A DNA stretch of 64,000 bases from Cupriavidus sp. D384 (GCF_001652915.1 NZ_BBQI01000098.1:62001-126000); one strand, 5' to 3'; positions 1-8,626 are shown, numbered from the stretch's first letter. Notes: generated by a model not told the origin, from the sequence alone. Translations and numbers: made by a program.

Positions 1-47
1 CGCAGGGTGGGGTAACGCGGGGACAGGAGTTTGCTGGAACGTGACAT
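1..47 (-). CDS. possible 5' end of a divergent gene, cut by the window edge
   Basis: An ATG on the minus strand opens a frame that stays open to the left edge (16 residues, beginning MSRSSKLLSPRY). It is divergent from the PepSY/two-component operon, and a symmetric operator-like element lies between them, which fits a divergently transcribed partner. No purine-rich ribosome binding site is visible in front of the ATG and too little protein is present to name a family, so this may be chance. Confidence 0.3.
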   Translation of the reverse strand, partial: MSRSSKLLSPRYPTL

Positions 48-93
48 GGTGCCGGGGTTGTGGGAATCTTGAGGGCATCATGCGCCGTGGTAC

Positions 94-132
94 CTGAATG
101 GCACCTGAGCATTCCGTTCAGGCGCCGTTCAG
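94..132. promoter_or_regulatory. inverted pair of 11-bp-phased repeats, likely response-regulator operator
   Basis: CTGAATGGCACCTGAGC (94-110) and GTTCAGGCGCCGTTCAG (116-132) are reverse complements at 14 of 17 positions with a 5-bp spacer. Each arm is itself a pair of about 6-bp half-sites (ACCTGA or GTTCAG) repeated at an 11-bp period, the layout bound by dimers of OmpR/PhoB-family regulators. It sits just upstream of the PepSY gene, whose operon encodes such a regulator, so autoregulation is inferred. Confidence 0.55.
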
Positions 133-147
133 CTTGCCCGGCCGAGA

Positions 148-555
148 ATGCCGCAAATGACTGCCTCGCCCCCTCCCACATCCGCCGTCACGGGCTCGCC
201 CGCTTTCCGTTCCGGCGCACGCCTTCGCGGCGCCTGCCGCATGCTGATCCTGCTGGCCGTGCTGGGCGCGGCGGGCAGTGCCGGCGTGGCGCTGGCCGAT
301 ACCGACGCCGACCGCGCCCGCGCGGCCCTGCGTTCCGGCGAGATACTGCCCCTGGCGCGCATCCTGGACACCGTCTCGCGCCAGTATTCGGGCGACGTCA
401 TCGACGTGAAGCTGGATCGCGACGACGGCATCTGGCAATACGAAGTCAAGCTTCTGCTGCCCACCGGCACCGTCGCCAAGCTCGAATATGACGCACGCGA
501 TGCCAGGCTGCTCAAGGCCAAGGGCCACGATCTCGACCGCGCGCGCAAGCCCTGA
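148..555 (+). CDS. PepSY-domain exported protein
   Basis: A 135-residue protein with a hydrophobic export segment (LILLAVLGAAGSAGVALA, about residues 33-50) followed by one PepSY-like domain (LPLARILDTVSRQYSGDVIDVKLDRDDGIWQYEVKL pattern, given here only as its beta-strand core IWQYEVKLL). PepSY proteins are small periplasmic or membrane-anchored domains often encoded beside two-component systems and proposed to modulate proteases or sensing. It lies 6 bp before the response-regulator gene and surely belongs to that operon. The start is uncertain: ATG 241 would leave a signal peptide without basic residues, so ATG 148 (or 157) is preferred, although no strong ribosome binding site is seen. Confidence 0.75.
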   Translation: MPQMTASPPPTSAVTGSPAFRSGARLRGACRMLILLAVLGAAGSAGVALADTDADRARAALRSGEILPLARILDTVSRQYSGDVIDVKLDRDDGIWQYEVKLLLPTGTVAKLEYDARDARLLKAKGHDLDRARKP

Positions 556-561
556 ACCGCC

Positions 562-1233
562 ATGCGCATCCTCCTTGTCGAAGATGAAGGCACACTGGCC
601 GCCCAGCTTGCGCAGGCACTGACCCAGGCCGGCTACGCGGTGGATCATGCCGCCGACGGCATCGACGCCGAACACCTGGGCGCCGAACATCCCTATGACA
701 CGGTCGTGCTCGACCTGGGCCTGCCCCGGCTCGACGGCCTGACCGTACTCAAGCGCTGGCGCCAGGCCGGCAACGATGTACCGGTGCTGATCCTGACCGC
801 GCGCGACAGCTGGGTGGAGAAGGTGGAGGGTATCGACGCCGGCGCCGACGACTACCTGACCAAGCCGTTCCGCACCGAAGAACTGCTGGCGCGCATCCGC
901 GCGCTGATCCGTCGGTCTGCCGGCCGCACTTCGCCCACGCTGGCCTGCGGCCCCGTGCTGCTGGCGCCCGGCAGCGGCCAGGTCAGCGTGCACGGCAACC
1001 CGGTCACGCTGACCGCGCACGAGTTCAAGGTGCTGGACTACCTGATGCACCACCAGGGCACCATCGTCAGCAAGACCACGCTGACCGAGCATATCTACGC
1101 GCAGGATTTCGACCGCGACAGCAATACCATCGAGGTCTTCGTGGGGCGCCTGCGCCGCAAGCTGGGCGTCGACGTTATCGAGACCGTGCGGGGCCTGGGC
1201 TACCGCATGCGGCCGCCGGCCGACGCCGCATGA
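562..1233 (+). CDS. OmpR/PhoB-family response regulator (PhoP/QseB-like)
   Basis: A 223-residue two-domain regulator. The receiver domain (about 1-115) has the acidic pair in VEDE, phospho-acceptor Asp51 (VLDLGLP), Thr79 and Lys101 (TKPF). The C-terminal winged-helix DNA-binding domain (about 125-220) ends in the usual VRGLGYRM signature. It should be phosphorylated by the histidine kinase encoded next, whose ATG overlaps this stop by four bases (ATGA), so the two are translationally coupled. The phased repeats upstream of the operon are a candidate binding site. The stimulus cannot be read from sequence. Confidence 0.92.
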   Translation: MRILLVEDEGTLAAQLAQALTQAGYAVDHAADGIDAEHLGAEHPYDTVVLDLGLPRLDGLTVLKRWRQAGNDVPVLILTARDSWVEKVEGIDAGADDYLTKPFRTEELLARIRALIRRSAGRTSPTLACGPVLLAPGSGQVSVHGNPVTLTAHEFKVLDYLMHHQGTIVSKTTLTEHIYAQDFDRDSNTIEVFVGRLRRKLGVDVIETVRGLGYRMRPPADAA

Positions 1234-2564
1234 AGCGCGCCTCGATCGCCCGGCGCCTGCTGGGCATTGCCACGCTGTGGATCGCGGGCACGCTGTGCAC
1301 CACCGGCTGGCTGCTGGACACGCTGTTCGGCCGTCACGTCGACCGCACCTATATCGCCGAACTCGACCGCGACCTGACCAGCCTGACCGCCGCGCTCGAA
1401 TGGCGCGCCGACGGCAAGCTGGAACTGACCCGCCAGCCGGCCGATCCGCGCTTCGAACTGCCCTATGCCGGGGCCTACTGGCAGGCGTCGTCGGGCACCC
1501 AGACGCTGCGCTCGCGTTCGCTCTGGGATGTCGATATCCCCGTGGCCGTGGAACGCCGGGTTGGCGAGGGCGAAGCCGATATCCGCGTGGGGCCGCGCGA
1601 CCAGTCGCTGCTGGTGAAATCGCGCCGGCTGCAACTGACCGGCGCCGATGCCCCGGTCGACATCACCGTGGCGCTGGACCGCACCGAGCTGCGGCAGGCC
1701 AAGCGATCGTTCCGGCATCTGCTGTGGCTGTCGCTGGGCGTGCTGGGCCTGGGCATCCTGGGCGCGGTATGGGCGCAGATCCGCTTCGGGCTGGCACCGT
1801 TGTCGCGGCTGCGCGCGGCGGTGGCACGGCTGCAGGCGGGCCAGGCGCCGACGCTGCAGGGCGCGTGGCCGGCCGAAGTACAGCCGCTGGTGGACGAGAT
1901 CCACCTGTTGCTGCGCCGCAATCATGAGGCGGTGGAGCGCTCGCGCCGCCAGGCGGCAGACCTTGCGCATGCGGTCAAGACGCCGCTCGCCATCCTGGCG
2001 AACGATGCGGCAACACTGACCGCGCCCGCTTCGCAGCGCGTGATGCTGCAGGTGGATGCCATGCGGCAGCAGGTAGACCGCCACCTGGCGCGGGCCCGGG
2101 CAGCCGGAGCGGGCGGGGCGGCCGGCGGCGCGGTGGCGGTGCGTCCTGCCGTTGACGAACTGGTGCGCGCGCTGACCCGACTGCACGCCGACAAGCCCAT
2201 CGCCGTCGATATCGAAGGCCAGGCCAGCTTTGCCGGCGACCGCCAGGATCTGGTGGAAATGCTCGGCAACCTGCTGGACAACGCGTGGCAGTGGGCCCAG
2301 GCCAGGATTCGCGTCGATCTGGTGACGCAGGCCGCCGAGGTGGAAATCCGTATCGACGACGATGGCCCCGGCATGCCGGCCGCCGCGATGGCGCAGGCCG
2401 TGCAACCGTATGCGCGGCTCGACGAGTCGGCCGAAGGCAGCGGGCTGGGGCTGGCGATCGTGCGCGATGTCTGCGCGCTATACGGCGGCAGCTTCGAGCT
2501 GGCAACCTCGCCGCTGGGCGGGCTCGGGGTGCGTGTACGGCTGCCAGCGGCGCCTGCAGGCTGA
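1230..2564 (+). CDS. PhoQ-like sensor histidine kinase
   Basis: A 444-residue inner-membrane kinase with TM1 (about 12-33), a periplasmic sensor of roughly 130 residues, TM2 (about 163-185), HAMP-like linker, dimerisation/phosphotransfer helix and ATPase domain. The phospho-accepting His247 lies in LAHAVKTPLAIL, the H-x-x-K-T-P-L variant typical of PhoQ-type kinases rather than the common HELRTP. The N box (NLLDNAW), G1 box (DDDGPGMP) and G2 box (GSGLGLAIV) are intact. It is coupled to the regulator by an ATGA overlap. Its ligand is unknown; Mg2+ or envelope stress would be guesses from the PhoQ resemblance. Confidence 0.9.
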   Translation: MKRASIARRLLGIATLWIAGTLCTTGWLLDTLFGRHVDRTYIAELDRDLTSLTAALEWRADGKLELTRQPADPRFELPYAGAYWQASSGTQTLRSRSLWDVDIPVAVERRVGEGEADIRVGPRDQSLLVKSRRLQLTGADAPVDITVALDRTELRQAKRSFRHLLWLSLGVLGLGILGAVWAQIRFGLAPLSRLRAAVARLQAGQAPTLQGAWPAEVQPLVDEIHLLLRRNHEAVERSRRQAADLAHAVKTPLAILANDAATLTAPASQRVMLQVDAMRQQVDRHLARARAAGAGGAAGGAVAVRPAVDELVRALTRLHADKPIAVDIEGQASFAGDRQDLVEMLGNLLDNAWQWAQARIRVDLVTQAAEVEIRIDDDGPGMPAAAMAQAVQPYARLDESAEGSGLGLAIVRDVCALYGGSFELATSPLGGLGVRVRLPAAPAG

Positions 2565-2671
2565 TCGCTTTCTCCCCGCTCCAACACGACGGGAGCGCGA
2601 GCCGCGTCTCCCGCGTCTCCCATCGGGTATCATCGCGCCCTTTGCTGTTTGCGGTTCCCGCTTTTCATCCC

Positions 2672-4339
2672 TTGTCTTCCGCCGTACCCCGCGCCGCGCA
2701 GGCCGTTCGCCGGCGCCAGCGCCCGCCGGTGGCCCCGGCGCGTTTGCTCGGGCCGCATCACTTTGCCTACTACCGTGGCTACCTGCAGGGTCTCGACCTT
2801 GGCCGGCTGGCCGCACGCTATCTGACGCCGGGCCTGGATCTGCGCCAGGCACGTACCACGCTGGCCTGGATCGAAGCCGAGCTGGCACGCGGCATCAAGC
2901 GGCTGGCAACGCGCCCACGCGCCGATGGCGAAGCCGCCATCCTGACCGAGAAGACCTGGCTGGCGATGATCGTGCCGCCCGCCACCGAGAGCGCCACCGC
3001 ACGCCAGACACGCCAGCGCAAGCTGCTGCGGGCGCTGGATGCGCTGCAGCCACTGCTGCTGGTACGCCCCTTGCCGGGCGACGCCGTAGCCGGCTGGTTC
3101 ACGCCGGCCATCGCGGCCCGGCTGGTGGCAACGGGCTGGACCACGTTGGGCGCACTCGGGGCAGCCGTCGCCGCCGATCCACGCACCTGGTATCGCCACG
3201 CGCACGGCATTGGCGAAGCCACCGCCCGCGAGGTCGAGGCATGGCTGCACGCGCAGGCGATGACGCCGCGCCGTGCGGATGTGCCGGATATGCCCGACGC
3301 TGGCCCGCCGGCGCTGGCTCCGCTCGAATCGCTGCGGCACGCGGCAGCCCAGGCCGATGTGCGGATCATCCAGACCTGGCTGGAAGAGTACGGCCCGGAC
3401 GGCAGCCACACCTGGCGCGCCTATCGCACCCAGGCAGAGCGCTTCCTGCTGTGGGCCGTTTTCGTGCGGAGCAAGACGCTGGCAAGCCTGGACGCCGACG
3501 ATTGCCGCGCGTACCTGGCATTCCTGGCCGATCCACAACCGGCCGCGCAATGGGTGGGGCGGCGTGGCTCTGCGCGCAATGGCCCGGACTGGCGGCCGTT
3601 CGAAGGGCCGCTATCGCCGTCGAGCATCGGCCATGCGGCAAAGATCCTGAAGGCGCTATGTGCGTGGCTGGTGCGGCAGGGACACCTGCCCGACAACCCG
3701 TTCGCATCAGCCGCGCAGCCCCAAGCGGCCGCCGCGCCGCGCATCCAGGCGGATCGCAGTCTCAGCCGCACCCAATGGCAGCACCTGAAGCAGTACGTAG
3801 GCGCGCTGCCCGCCGATGATCCGCGCACGGTGCGCCTGCAGTTCATGCTGAGGCTTGTGCACGCCACGGGGCTGCGTGTCTCGGAGCAGGGGCAGCTGAC
3901 CGTGGCGCATCTGTCGCAGACCGACGGCTGGCGGCTGCGCGTGCCGGGCAATCGGGCTCGCACCAACGACCTGCCCGAAACCGTGATCGACGCCTTGCGC
4001 GATCACATGGAAGCGCGCGGGTTGGGGCGCGACGTCGAACGGTTGCCGGCCGCTACGCCACTGATCGGCCGCGTGCTGCAGGAAGCCGATGACACGCCGC
4101 TGTCTGTCGCCCAGGTTGCGGCAATCTGGAAGCGCTGCTTCACGCGGGCGGGCCAGGCGTTGGCGGACGAAGATCCCACGGCGGCCACGCACCTCGCGCA
4201 GGCCAGCGCGCACTGGCTGCGGCACACGGCCCGCGCCCACGCGCTGGCGCGCGGCGTGGGCCGCAAGGCCGTGCAGCGCCAGCTGGGTCACGCGTCGGCC
4301 AGCACCACCGCAGCCTATGCCGACTCGGATCTGCACTGA
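2672..4339 (+). CDS. DUF3701-type tyrosine recombinase, copy 1
   Basis: A tyrosine recombinase of about 555 residues with an N-terminal DUF3701 region, which includes a helix-hairpin-helix-like stretch (HGIGEATAREVEAWL), then a core-binding domain (from about LEEYGPDGSHTWRAYRTQAERF) and a catalytic domain. Catalytic residues are visible: Arg in ATGLRVSE, HxxR in HWLRHT, His in LGHAS and the nucleophile Tyr in TAAYAD. The frame is open far upstream through the kinase gene, but no ATG lies in the unique part; TTG 2672 gives a length like the paralogue at 44.7 kb, with TTG 2642 and GTG 2729 as alternatives. It lacks an adjacent excisionase or att site. Its natural target is unknown. Confidence 0.85.
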   Translation: MSSAVPRAAQAVRRRQRPPVAPARLLGPHHFAYYRGYLQGLDLGRLAARYLTPGLDLRQARTTLAWIEAELARGIKRLATRPRADGEAAILTEKTWLAMIVPPATESATARQTRQRKLLRALDALQPLLLVRPLPGDAVAGWFTPAIAARLVATGWTTLGALGAAVAADPRTWYRHAHGIGEATAREVEAWLHAQAMTPRRADVPDMPDAGPPALAPLESLRHAAAQADVRIIQTWLEEYGPDGSHTWRAYRTQAERFLLWAVFVRSKTLASLDADDCRAYLAFLADPQPAAQWVGRRGSARNGPDWRPFEGPLSPSSIGHAAKILKALCAWLVRQGHLPDNPFASAAQPQAAAAPRIQADRSLSRTQWQHLKQYVGALPADDPRTVRLQFMLRLVHATGLRVSEQGQLTVAHLSQTDGWRLRVPGNRARTNDLPETVIDALRDHMEARGLGRDVERLPAATPLIGRVLQEADDTPLSVAQVAAIWKRCFTRAGQALADEDPTAATHLAQASAHWLRHTARAHALARGVGRKAVQRQLGHASASTTAAYADSDLH

Positions 4340-4371
4340 GCACCTCACTGACCACCTCACCGACCACCTCC
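4336..4371. repeat. three 12-bp tandem repeats across the recombinase stop codon
   Basis: Three head-to-tail 12-mers, CTGAGCACCTCA, CTGACCACCTCA and CCGACCACCTCC, fill the 39-bp gap between the convergent recombinase and SDR genes; the first copy contains the recombinase stop codon TGA. Nothing like a terminator hairpin is seen here. The repeats may simply be slippage products. Confidence 0.8.
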
Positions 4372-4378
4372 CGGTCTG

Positions 4379-5197
4379 CTACACGTACTTGCCGGTCAGG
4401 CCTCCATCCACCACCAGTTCGGTGCCGGTCACATACGCGGCCGCATCCGACGCCAGGAACGCGCAGGCGTGGGCCACCTCCCATGCCGTGCCCATGCGCT
4501 GCAGCGGCACCTGCCGGCTGCGCGCCGCGCGGGCATCGTCAAGGGTGTCGGAGAACTGCTTCGCCACCGTGTGTGCAATACGCGGCGTGTCGATCAGGCC
4601 GGGCACCACGCAGTTGGCGCGGATGCCCTGGCCCGCATACTGCTGCGCGATCATGCGCGTGAACTGGATCACGGCGGCCTTCGTCACGCAATACGACAGG
4701 TGCGGATAGCCGAGGTAGCGCAGGCCGGCCACCGACGAAATCGTGACGATGGCACCGCGCCCGCGCTCGGCCATCGACGGCAGTACTTGCCGCGATGCCA
4801 GCAACAGGCTGCGCACGTTGACGTTGTGGGCCGCGTCGAAGTCGTCCAGCGCGGTGTCGAGCGGGCCGCCCGGCTTGCCGATGCCGACGTTGTGATGCAG
4901 CACGTCCACCGGCCCGAACCGCTCGCGTGCCTCGGCAAACAACCGCACGACGTCGTCTTCGACCGCCACGTCGCCAACTAAGGTTTCAGCCTGGCCGCCT
5001 TCGGCCCGGATCAGTGCCGTGGTTTCGGCGGCCGACGCCGCGTCGCGATCGGCCACACAGACGCGCGCACCCAGGCGTGCATAGGTCAGGCTGGCGGCCC
5101 GGCCGATGCTCCAGCCGGGGCCCGCCGAGCCACCGCCCGCCACGAATACGGTGCGGTCGGCCAGGCTCAGGGGCAGGGCGTTCGGGGGCATGGTCAT
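4379..5197 (-). CDS. short-chain dehydrogenase/reductase (SDR)
   Basis: A 272-residue classical SDR: NAD(P)-binding Gly-rich segment (GGGSAGPGWSIG), cofactor Asp in CVADRD, HHNVG in place of NNAG, active-site Ser in TISSVAG and the Tyr/Lys pair in SYCVTKAAV. It is the last gene of the operon bug receptor - acyl-CoA ligase - citryl-CoA-lyase-like - SDR; its ATG overlaps the preceding stop by four bases. In that context it probably oxidises a hydroxy-acyl intermediate or product, but the substrate is not deducible. Confidence 0.88.
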   Translation of the reverse strand: MTMPPNALPLSLADRTVFVAGGGSAGPGWSIGRAASLTYARLGARVCVADRDAASAAETTALIRAEGGQAETLVGDVAVEDDVVRLFAEARERFGPVDVLHHNVGIGKPGGPLDTALDDFDAAHNVNVRSLLLASRQVLPSMAERGRGAIVTISSVAGLRYLGYPHLSYCVTKAAVIQFTRMIAQQYAGQGIRANCVVPGLIDTPRIAHTVAKQFSDTLDDARAARSRQVPLQRMGTAWEVAHACAFLASDAAAYVTGTELVVDGGLTGKYV

Positions 5198-5979
5198 GCG
5201 TGATCCCCATGCGGCGCGTTGCCCACGTAGGGAATTGCTTCCTCGACCACATCCCAGATATGGCGGCCCGACGGGCTCTGCTGTTCCTCGACGATATGCG
5301 CCACCAGACCTGCCGCGCGCGAAATCACCGCGAAACCGCGCATGACAGCCGTCGGCACGCCGATTTCGCCAAGCAGGGCGGCCACGGCGCCGGTGGCATT
5401 GATCGTGATCGCACGGCCATAGACCTCGTCCACGGCGGCCGACAGGCGCTTCAGCGCACCGATATGCGCGCCGGCCAGATCCGTCTCGGCTTCGCCCAGT
5501 TCCAGCAGCTTGTAGGCGCGCGGGTCCACCGGCTTGTGCAGGTGGTGGCCAAAGCCGGGCACCGGGGCCTTGCGTGCCTTGCAGTCGCGGGCGATGGCGA
5601 GCGCTTCGGCGTCGGGGTCCTGCGCGGCCAGGATGCGGTCCAGCAGCTGCGAGCAGTTTTCCATGGTGCCGACAAACGAACTGCCCACGGCCAGCAGCCC
5701 GGCCGACACCGCGCCCTGCAGGTTCTCGGGCGCGCTCATGTAGATCAGGCGCGTGGCAATCGCGCTGGGCGTCAGGCCGTGTTCCATCAATACCACCAGC
5801 ACCATGTCGGCGATGCGCATATCCACGGGCCTTGGCTTGCGTCCCAGGATCTGCATCAGCATTACCTCGGTAAACGTGGTCTTGCCAAGCAGGTCTTCCA
5901 CGAGGTTGGCGTCGCGATAGTGCAGGCTGGTCAGCGTATGGGTGCAGAGCCGGGTCACCGGCTTGTCTTGTTGGCTCAT
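5194..5979 (-). CDS. citryl-CoA-lyase / citrate-synthase-fold enzyme
   Basis: A 261-residue single-domain member of the citrate-synthase superfamily, about the size of stand-alone citryl-CoA lyases and of the C-terminal domain of ATP-citrate lyase. The active-site block PGFGHHLHKPVDPRA corresponds to the GFGH..YK..DPR motif of citrate synthases, and ISRAAGLVAHI follows as in that family. Such enzymes make or cleave the C-C bond between acetyl-CoA and an oxo-acid. The neighbouring acyl-CoA ligase (four-base overlap) could supply a CoA thioester for retro-Claisen cleavage. The start is set by GGAGA upstream of ATG 5979. The substrate need not be citrate. Confidence 0.8.
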   Translation of the reverse strand: MSQQDKPVTRLCTHTLTSLHYRDANLVEDLLGKTTFTEVMLMQILGRKPRPVDMRIADMVLVVLMEHGLTPSAIATRLIYMSAPENLQGAVSAGLLAVGSSFVGTMENCSQLLDRILAAQDPDAEALAIARDCKARKAPVPGFGHHLHKPVDPRAYKLLELGEAETDLAGAHIGALKRLSAAVDEVYGRAITINATGAVAALLGEIGVPTAVMRGFAVISRAAGLVAHIVEEQQSPSGRHIWDVVEEAIPYVGNAPHGDHA

Positions 5980-7499
5980 GCTTGTTCTCCGGAAGGTTGC
6001 GCGGCCAGGGCCTGGTCGCGCACGGTGTTCTTCAGTACCTTGCCAACGGTGGAGCGCGGCAGGCTGGTGTGGAAATGGATCTGCTTGGGCGTCTGCACCG
6101 GGCCCAGCCGTTCGCGCACGAACGCGATCAGGTCGGCGGCCGCCGCCTGGCAGCCTTCGCGCAGCTGCACCGCAGCGTGGACGGCTTCGCCCCATTTGTC
6201 GTCGGGTACGCCGAACACGGCGCATTCATGCACGGCCGGATGCTGGCCCAGCGCGTTCTCCACATCGATCGGATAGACGTTGAAGCCGCCCGTGATAACC
6301 ACGTCGCGCAGGCGATCCTTCAGGAACAGGAAGCCACGCGCATCGATCAGGCCCCGGTCGCCGGTATGGAGCCAGCCATCGACGATGGTGGCGGCCGTCA
6401 GGTCGGGGCGCTTCCAGTAGCCGGTCATGACCAGGTCGCCGCGCGCCACCACTTCGCCCACCTCGCCAGCGGGCAGCAGGCGGCCGTCGGGGGCCATGAT
6501 CGCCACGTCGCTGAACCAGGTGGTGCGGCCCACCGACGCCAGGTTGCGCTCGTCTTCGAAATCGTCGGGACCGATCACGGTCAGCAGCTGCGGCGCCTCG
6601 GTCTGGCCGTAGGTGGTAGCCATCACGGGGCCGAAGAACTCACGCGCCTGACGGATCTTCTCCGGCGGCATCGGCGCGCCGCCGTAGATCAGGCGGCGCA
6701 GGGCGGGATAATCGGCGCGCGACGTGCCGGGCAGTGCCATCAGCATGTAGATCAGCGTGGGCGGCATGAAGCAGACCGTGCCGCGCCGGTCGCGGAACGC
6801 GGCGCGCACCGCTTCGGCGCCGCTGCCTTCCATGATCACGTGGCAGCCGCCCTGGGCCAGGATCGGCATCACATAGGTGGACGTGCCATGCGTGATCGGC
6901 GCGGCCATCACATAGCGATCCGCCTCGGTGAATCCCCACGCATGGATCTGGTTGACGATATTGGTCAGCCAGGCGCGATACGGCTGCATCACGCCCTTGG
7001 GTGCGCCGGTGGTGCCGCCCGTGAACTTGATGGCCTGCGTGGCGTCGCGGTCCAGGTCCAGCACAGGGCGCGCCGCGCCCGCGTGCTGCGCGACGGCCGA
7101 TGCAAGCGACTCGCCCGGGCCCGGCGCCTGGTCGGTGTAGATGCGCGTGCCGGGCGCACCGTCGAGCAAGGCTGCGCATGCGGCGTCCAGCACGACGATG
7201 CCTGGCGTGGTGGCGTCGACGATGCGCCGCAGTTCAGGCTGCGTGCTCTTGGGATTCAGCGGCACCCAGATCTTGCCGCTCGCCAGCACGGCCAGCAGCG
7301 CCACGATGTGCTGGGCCGAGTTGCCGGCGCAGATGCCCACACAGCTTTGCGGTGCCGGGTCGAGCTTGATGAAGTGCGCGGCCAGCGCGGCCACCTGGGC
7401 GGCCAGCTCGCGGTAGCGCAAGGCGCCGTCCGGGGCGTCGATGGCGATGTTGTCGGGCCAGCGGTCGGCGGCGCGCCAGAACAGGTCGATCGGAAACAT
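5976..7499 (-). CDS. AMP-forming acyl-CoA synthetase
   Basis: A 507-residue ANL-superfamily ligase. The phosphate-binding loop FTGGTTGAPKG, the A5 motif YGQTEAP, HTGDRG and the hinge/C-terminal segment with the catalytic Lys (RSTVGKVLKN) are all present. It activates a carboxylic acid to an adenylate and then a CoA thioester in the cytoplasm. It follows the Bug receptor gene by 16 bp and overlaps the lyase gene by four, so import, activation and cleavage are encoded together. The specificity pocket cannot be read reliably; long-chain fatty acids seem unlikely given the context. Confidence 0.9.
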   Translation of the reverse strand: MFPIDLFWRAADRWPDNIAIDAPDGALRYRELAAQVAALAAHFIKLDPAPQSCVGICAGNSAQHIVALLAVLASGKIWVPLNPKSTQPELRRIVDATTPGIVVLDAACAALLDGAPGTRIYTDQAPGPGESLASAVAQHAGAARPVLDLDRDATQAIKFTGGTTGAPKGVMQPYRAWLTNIVNQIHAWGFTEADRYVMAAPITHGTSTYVMPILAQGGCHVIMEGSGAEAVRAAFRDRRGTVCFMPPTLIYMLMALPGTSRADYPALRRLIYGGAPMPPEKIRQAREFFGPVMATTYGQTEAPQLLTVIGPDDFEDERNLASVGRTTWFSDVAIMAPDGRLLPAGEVGEVVARGDLVMTGYWKRPDLTAATIVDGWLHTGDRGLIDARGFLFLKDRLRDVVITGGFNVYPIDVENALGQHPAVHECAVFGVPDDKWGEAVHAAVQLREGCQAAAADLIAFVRERLGPVQTPKQIHFHTSLPRSTVGKVLKNTVRDQALAAQPSGEQA

Positions 7500-7515
7500 G
7501 GGACTCTCGGACTCC

Positions 7516-8526
7516 TTAGTTGACGCGTGCGCCCGATTGCTGCACTACGTCGTGCCAGCGCTTGATCTCGGACATCGCAAAGTTGCGGCATTGCTCGGGC
7601 GTGCCGGGTTCCGGCGTGGCGGCCAGGTCGCGCATGCGTTCGCGCACGTCGGCATTGCCCAGCGCCTTGTTCAGCGCGGCGTTGAGGCGGTCCACCACGG
7701 GGCGGGGCGTGCCGGCCGGCGCGGAGATGGCAAACCACGACTGCACGTCGAATCCCGGATAGCCCGATTCGGCCACCGTGGGCACGTCGGGCAGCAGCGG
7801 CATGCGTTGCGCGCTGGTCACCGCAATGGCGCGCAGCTTGCCGGACTTCACATGCGGCAGCGCCGACGGCGTGTTGTCGAACATCGACTGCACCTGGCCG
7901 CCCATCAGGTCGGTCACGGCCGGGGCACTGCCCTTGTAAGGCACGTGCAGCATGTTGGCGCCGCTGCGGGTGCGGAAGATCTCGCCGGACAGATGGATCG
8001 ACGACCCGCTGCCCGATGACGCGAACGTCACCCCATTGGGCGATGTCTTCGCCAGCTTCACGTAGTCGGCCACGCTCTTCACCGGCAGGGCGGGATTGAC
8101 CACCAGCACGTTGGGAATGCGGGCGATCATGCCGACCAGCTCGAAATCCTTGGCCGGGTCGTAGTTGAGCTTGTCGTACAGCGTGGCGTTGATGGTGTTG
8201 GCGATGGTGTAGACGTACAGCGTGTAGCCGTCCGGCGTGGCCTTGGCGACCACCTCAGCCCCCACGTTGCTGTTGGCCCCGGCGCGGTTTTCCACCACCA
8301 TCGGCTGGCCCAGCGCCTCGCCCATCTTCTGCGCCACCAGCCGGGCCAGCACGTCGGTGGCCCCCCCGGCCGCGTAGCCAACCACCAGCCGCACCGGGCG
8401 CGTGGGGAATGCGGGATCGGCGGCCAGCGCCGGGGAAGCGCCGCACACCAGCGTGGCGGCAACGGCAACGGCGCCCGCAAGGGCATGGCTGAACAGGCGC
8501 CTGCGCGCCCGGCTGCGGATGGTCAT
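7516..8526 (-). CDS. Bug-family (TctC) periplasmic solute receptor
   Basis: A 336-residue tripartite-tricarboxylate-transporter receptor with a basic N-region, a signal peptide ending ASPALAAD, and the family pattern FPTRPVRLVVGYAAGG..D, VVENRAGANSN, PYKGSAPAVTDLMGG and a C-terminal ...SGARVN. Bug receptors bind carboxylates or other small anions; no TctA/TctB membrane subunits are in the window, as is usual for orphan Bug genes of Burkholderiaceae. It is the first gene of the catabolic operon. Start ATG 8526 has GGAGA upstream and places the signal peptide at the N-terminus. Confidence 0.92.
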   Translation of the reverse strand: MTIRSRARRRLFSHALAGAVAVAATLVCGASPALAADPAFPTRPVRLVVGYAAGGATDVLARLVAQKMGEALGQPMVVENRAGANSNVGAEVVAKATPDGYTLYVYTIANTINATLYDKLNYDPAKDFELVGMIARIPNVLVVNPALPVKSVADYVKLAKTSPNGVTFASSGSGSSIHLSGEIFRTRSGANMLHVPYKGSAPAVTDLMGGQVQSMFDNTPSALPHVKSGKLRAIAVTSAQRMPLLPDVPTVAESGYPGFDVQSWFAISAPAGTPRPVVDRLNAALNKALGNADVRERMRDLAATPEPGTPEQCRNFAMSEIKRWHDVVQQSGARVN

Positions 8527-8626
8527 GATGGCTGTCTCCTGTTTTTGGATATCGTGGCCGGCGGACGCTTGGGCGTGGCTTCTGCGGCATACTGCGGACT
8601 GCATCCCGGCCAGCCAATTCTTTCCC
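8527..8626. promoter_or_regulatory. divergent bug/iclR intergenic region
   Basis: The 100-bp gap holds promoters for the catabolic operon (left) and the regulator gene (right). TACTGCG occurs twice (in CATACTGCGGA and again just inside the regulator gene), and an inverted repeat CGTTCT-N13-AGAACG spans 8630-8654 over the regulator's first codons. These are candidate IclR sites, by position only. Confidence 0.35.

Noticed and set aside
2672..4339. Prophage or integrative element anchored by the recombinase
   Set aside because: No phage, conjugation or att-like sequence adjoins either recombinase, and flanking genes look like chromosomal backbone.
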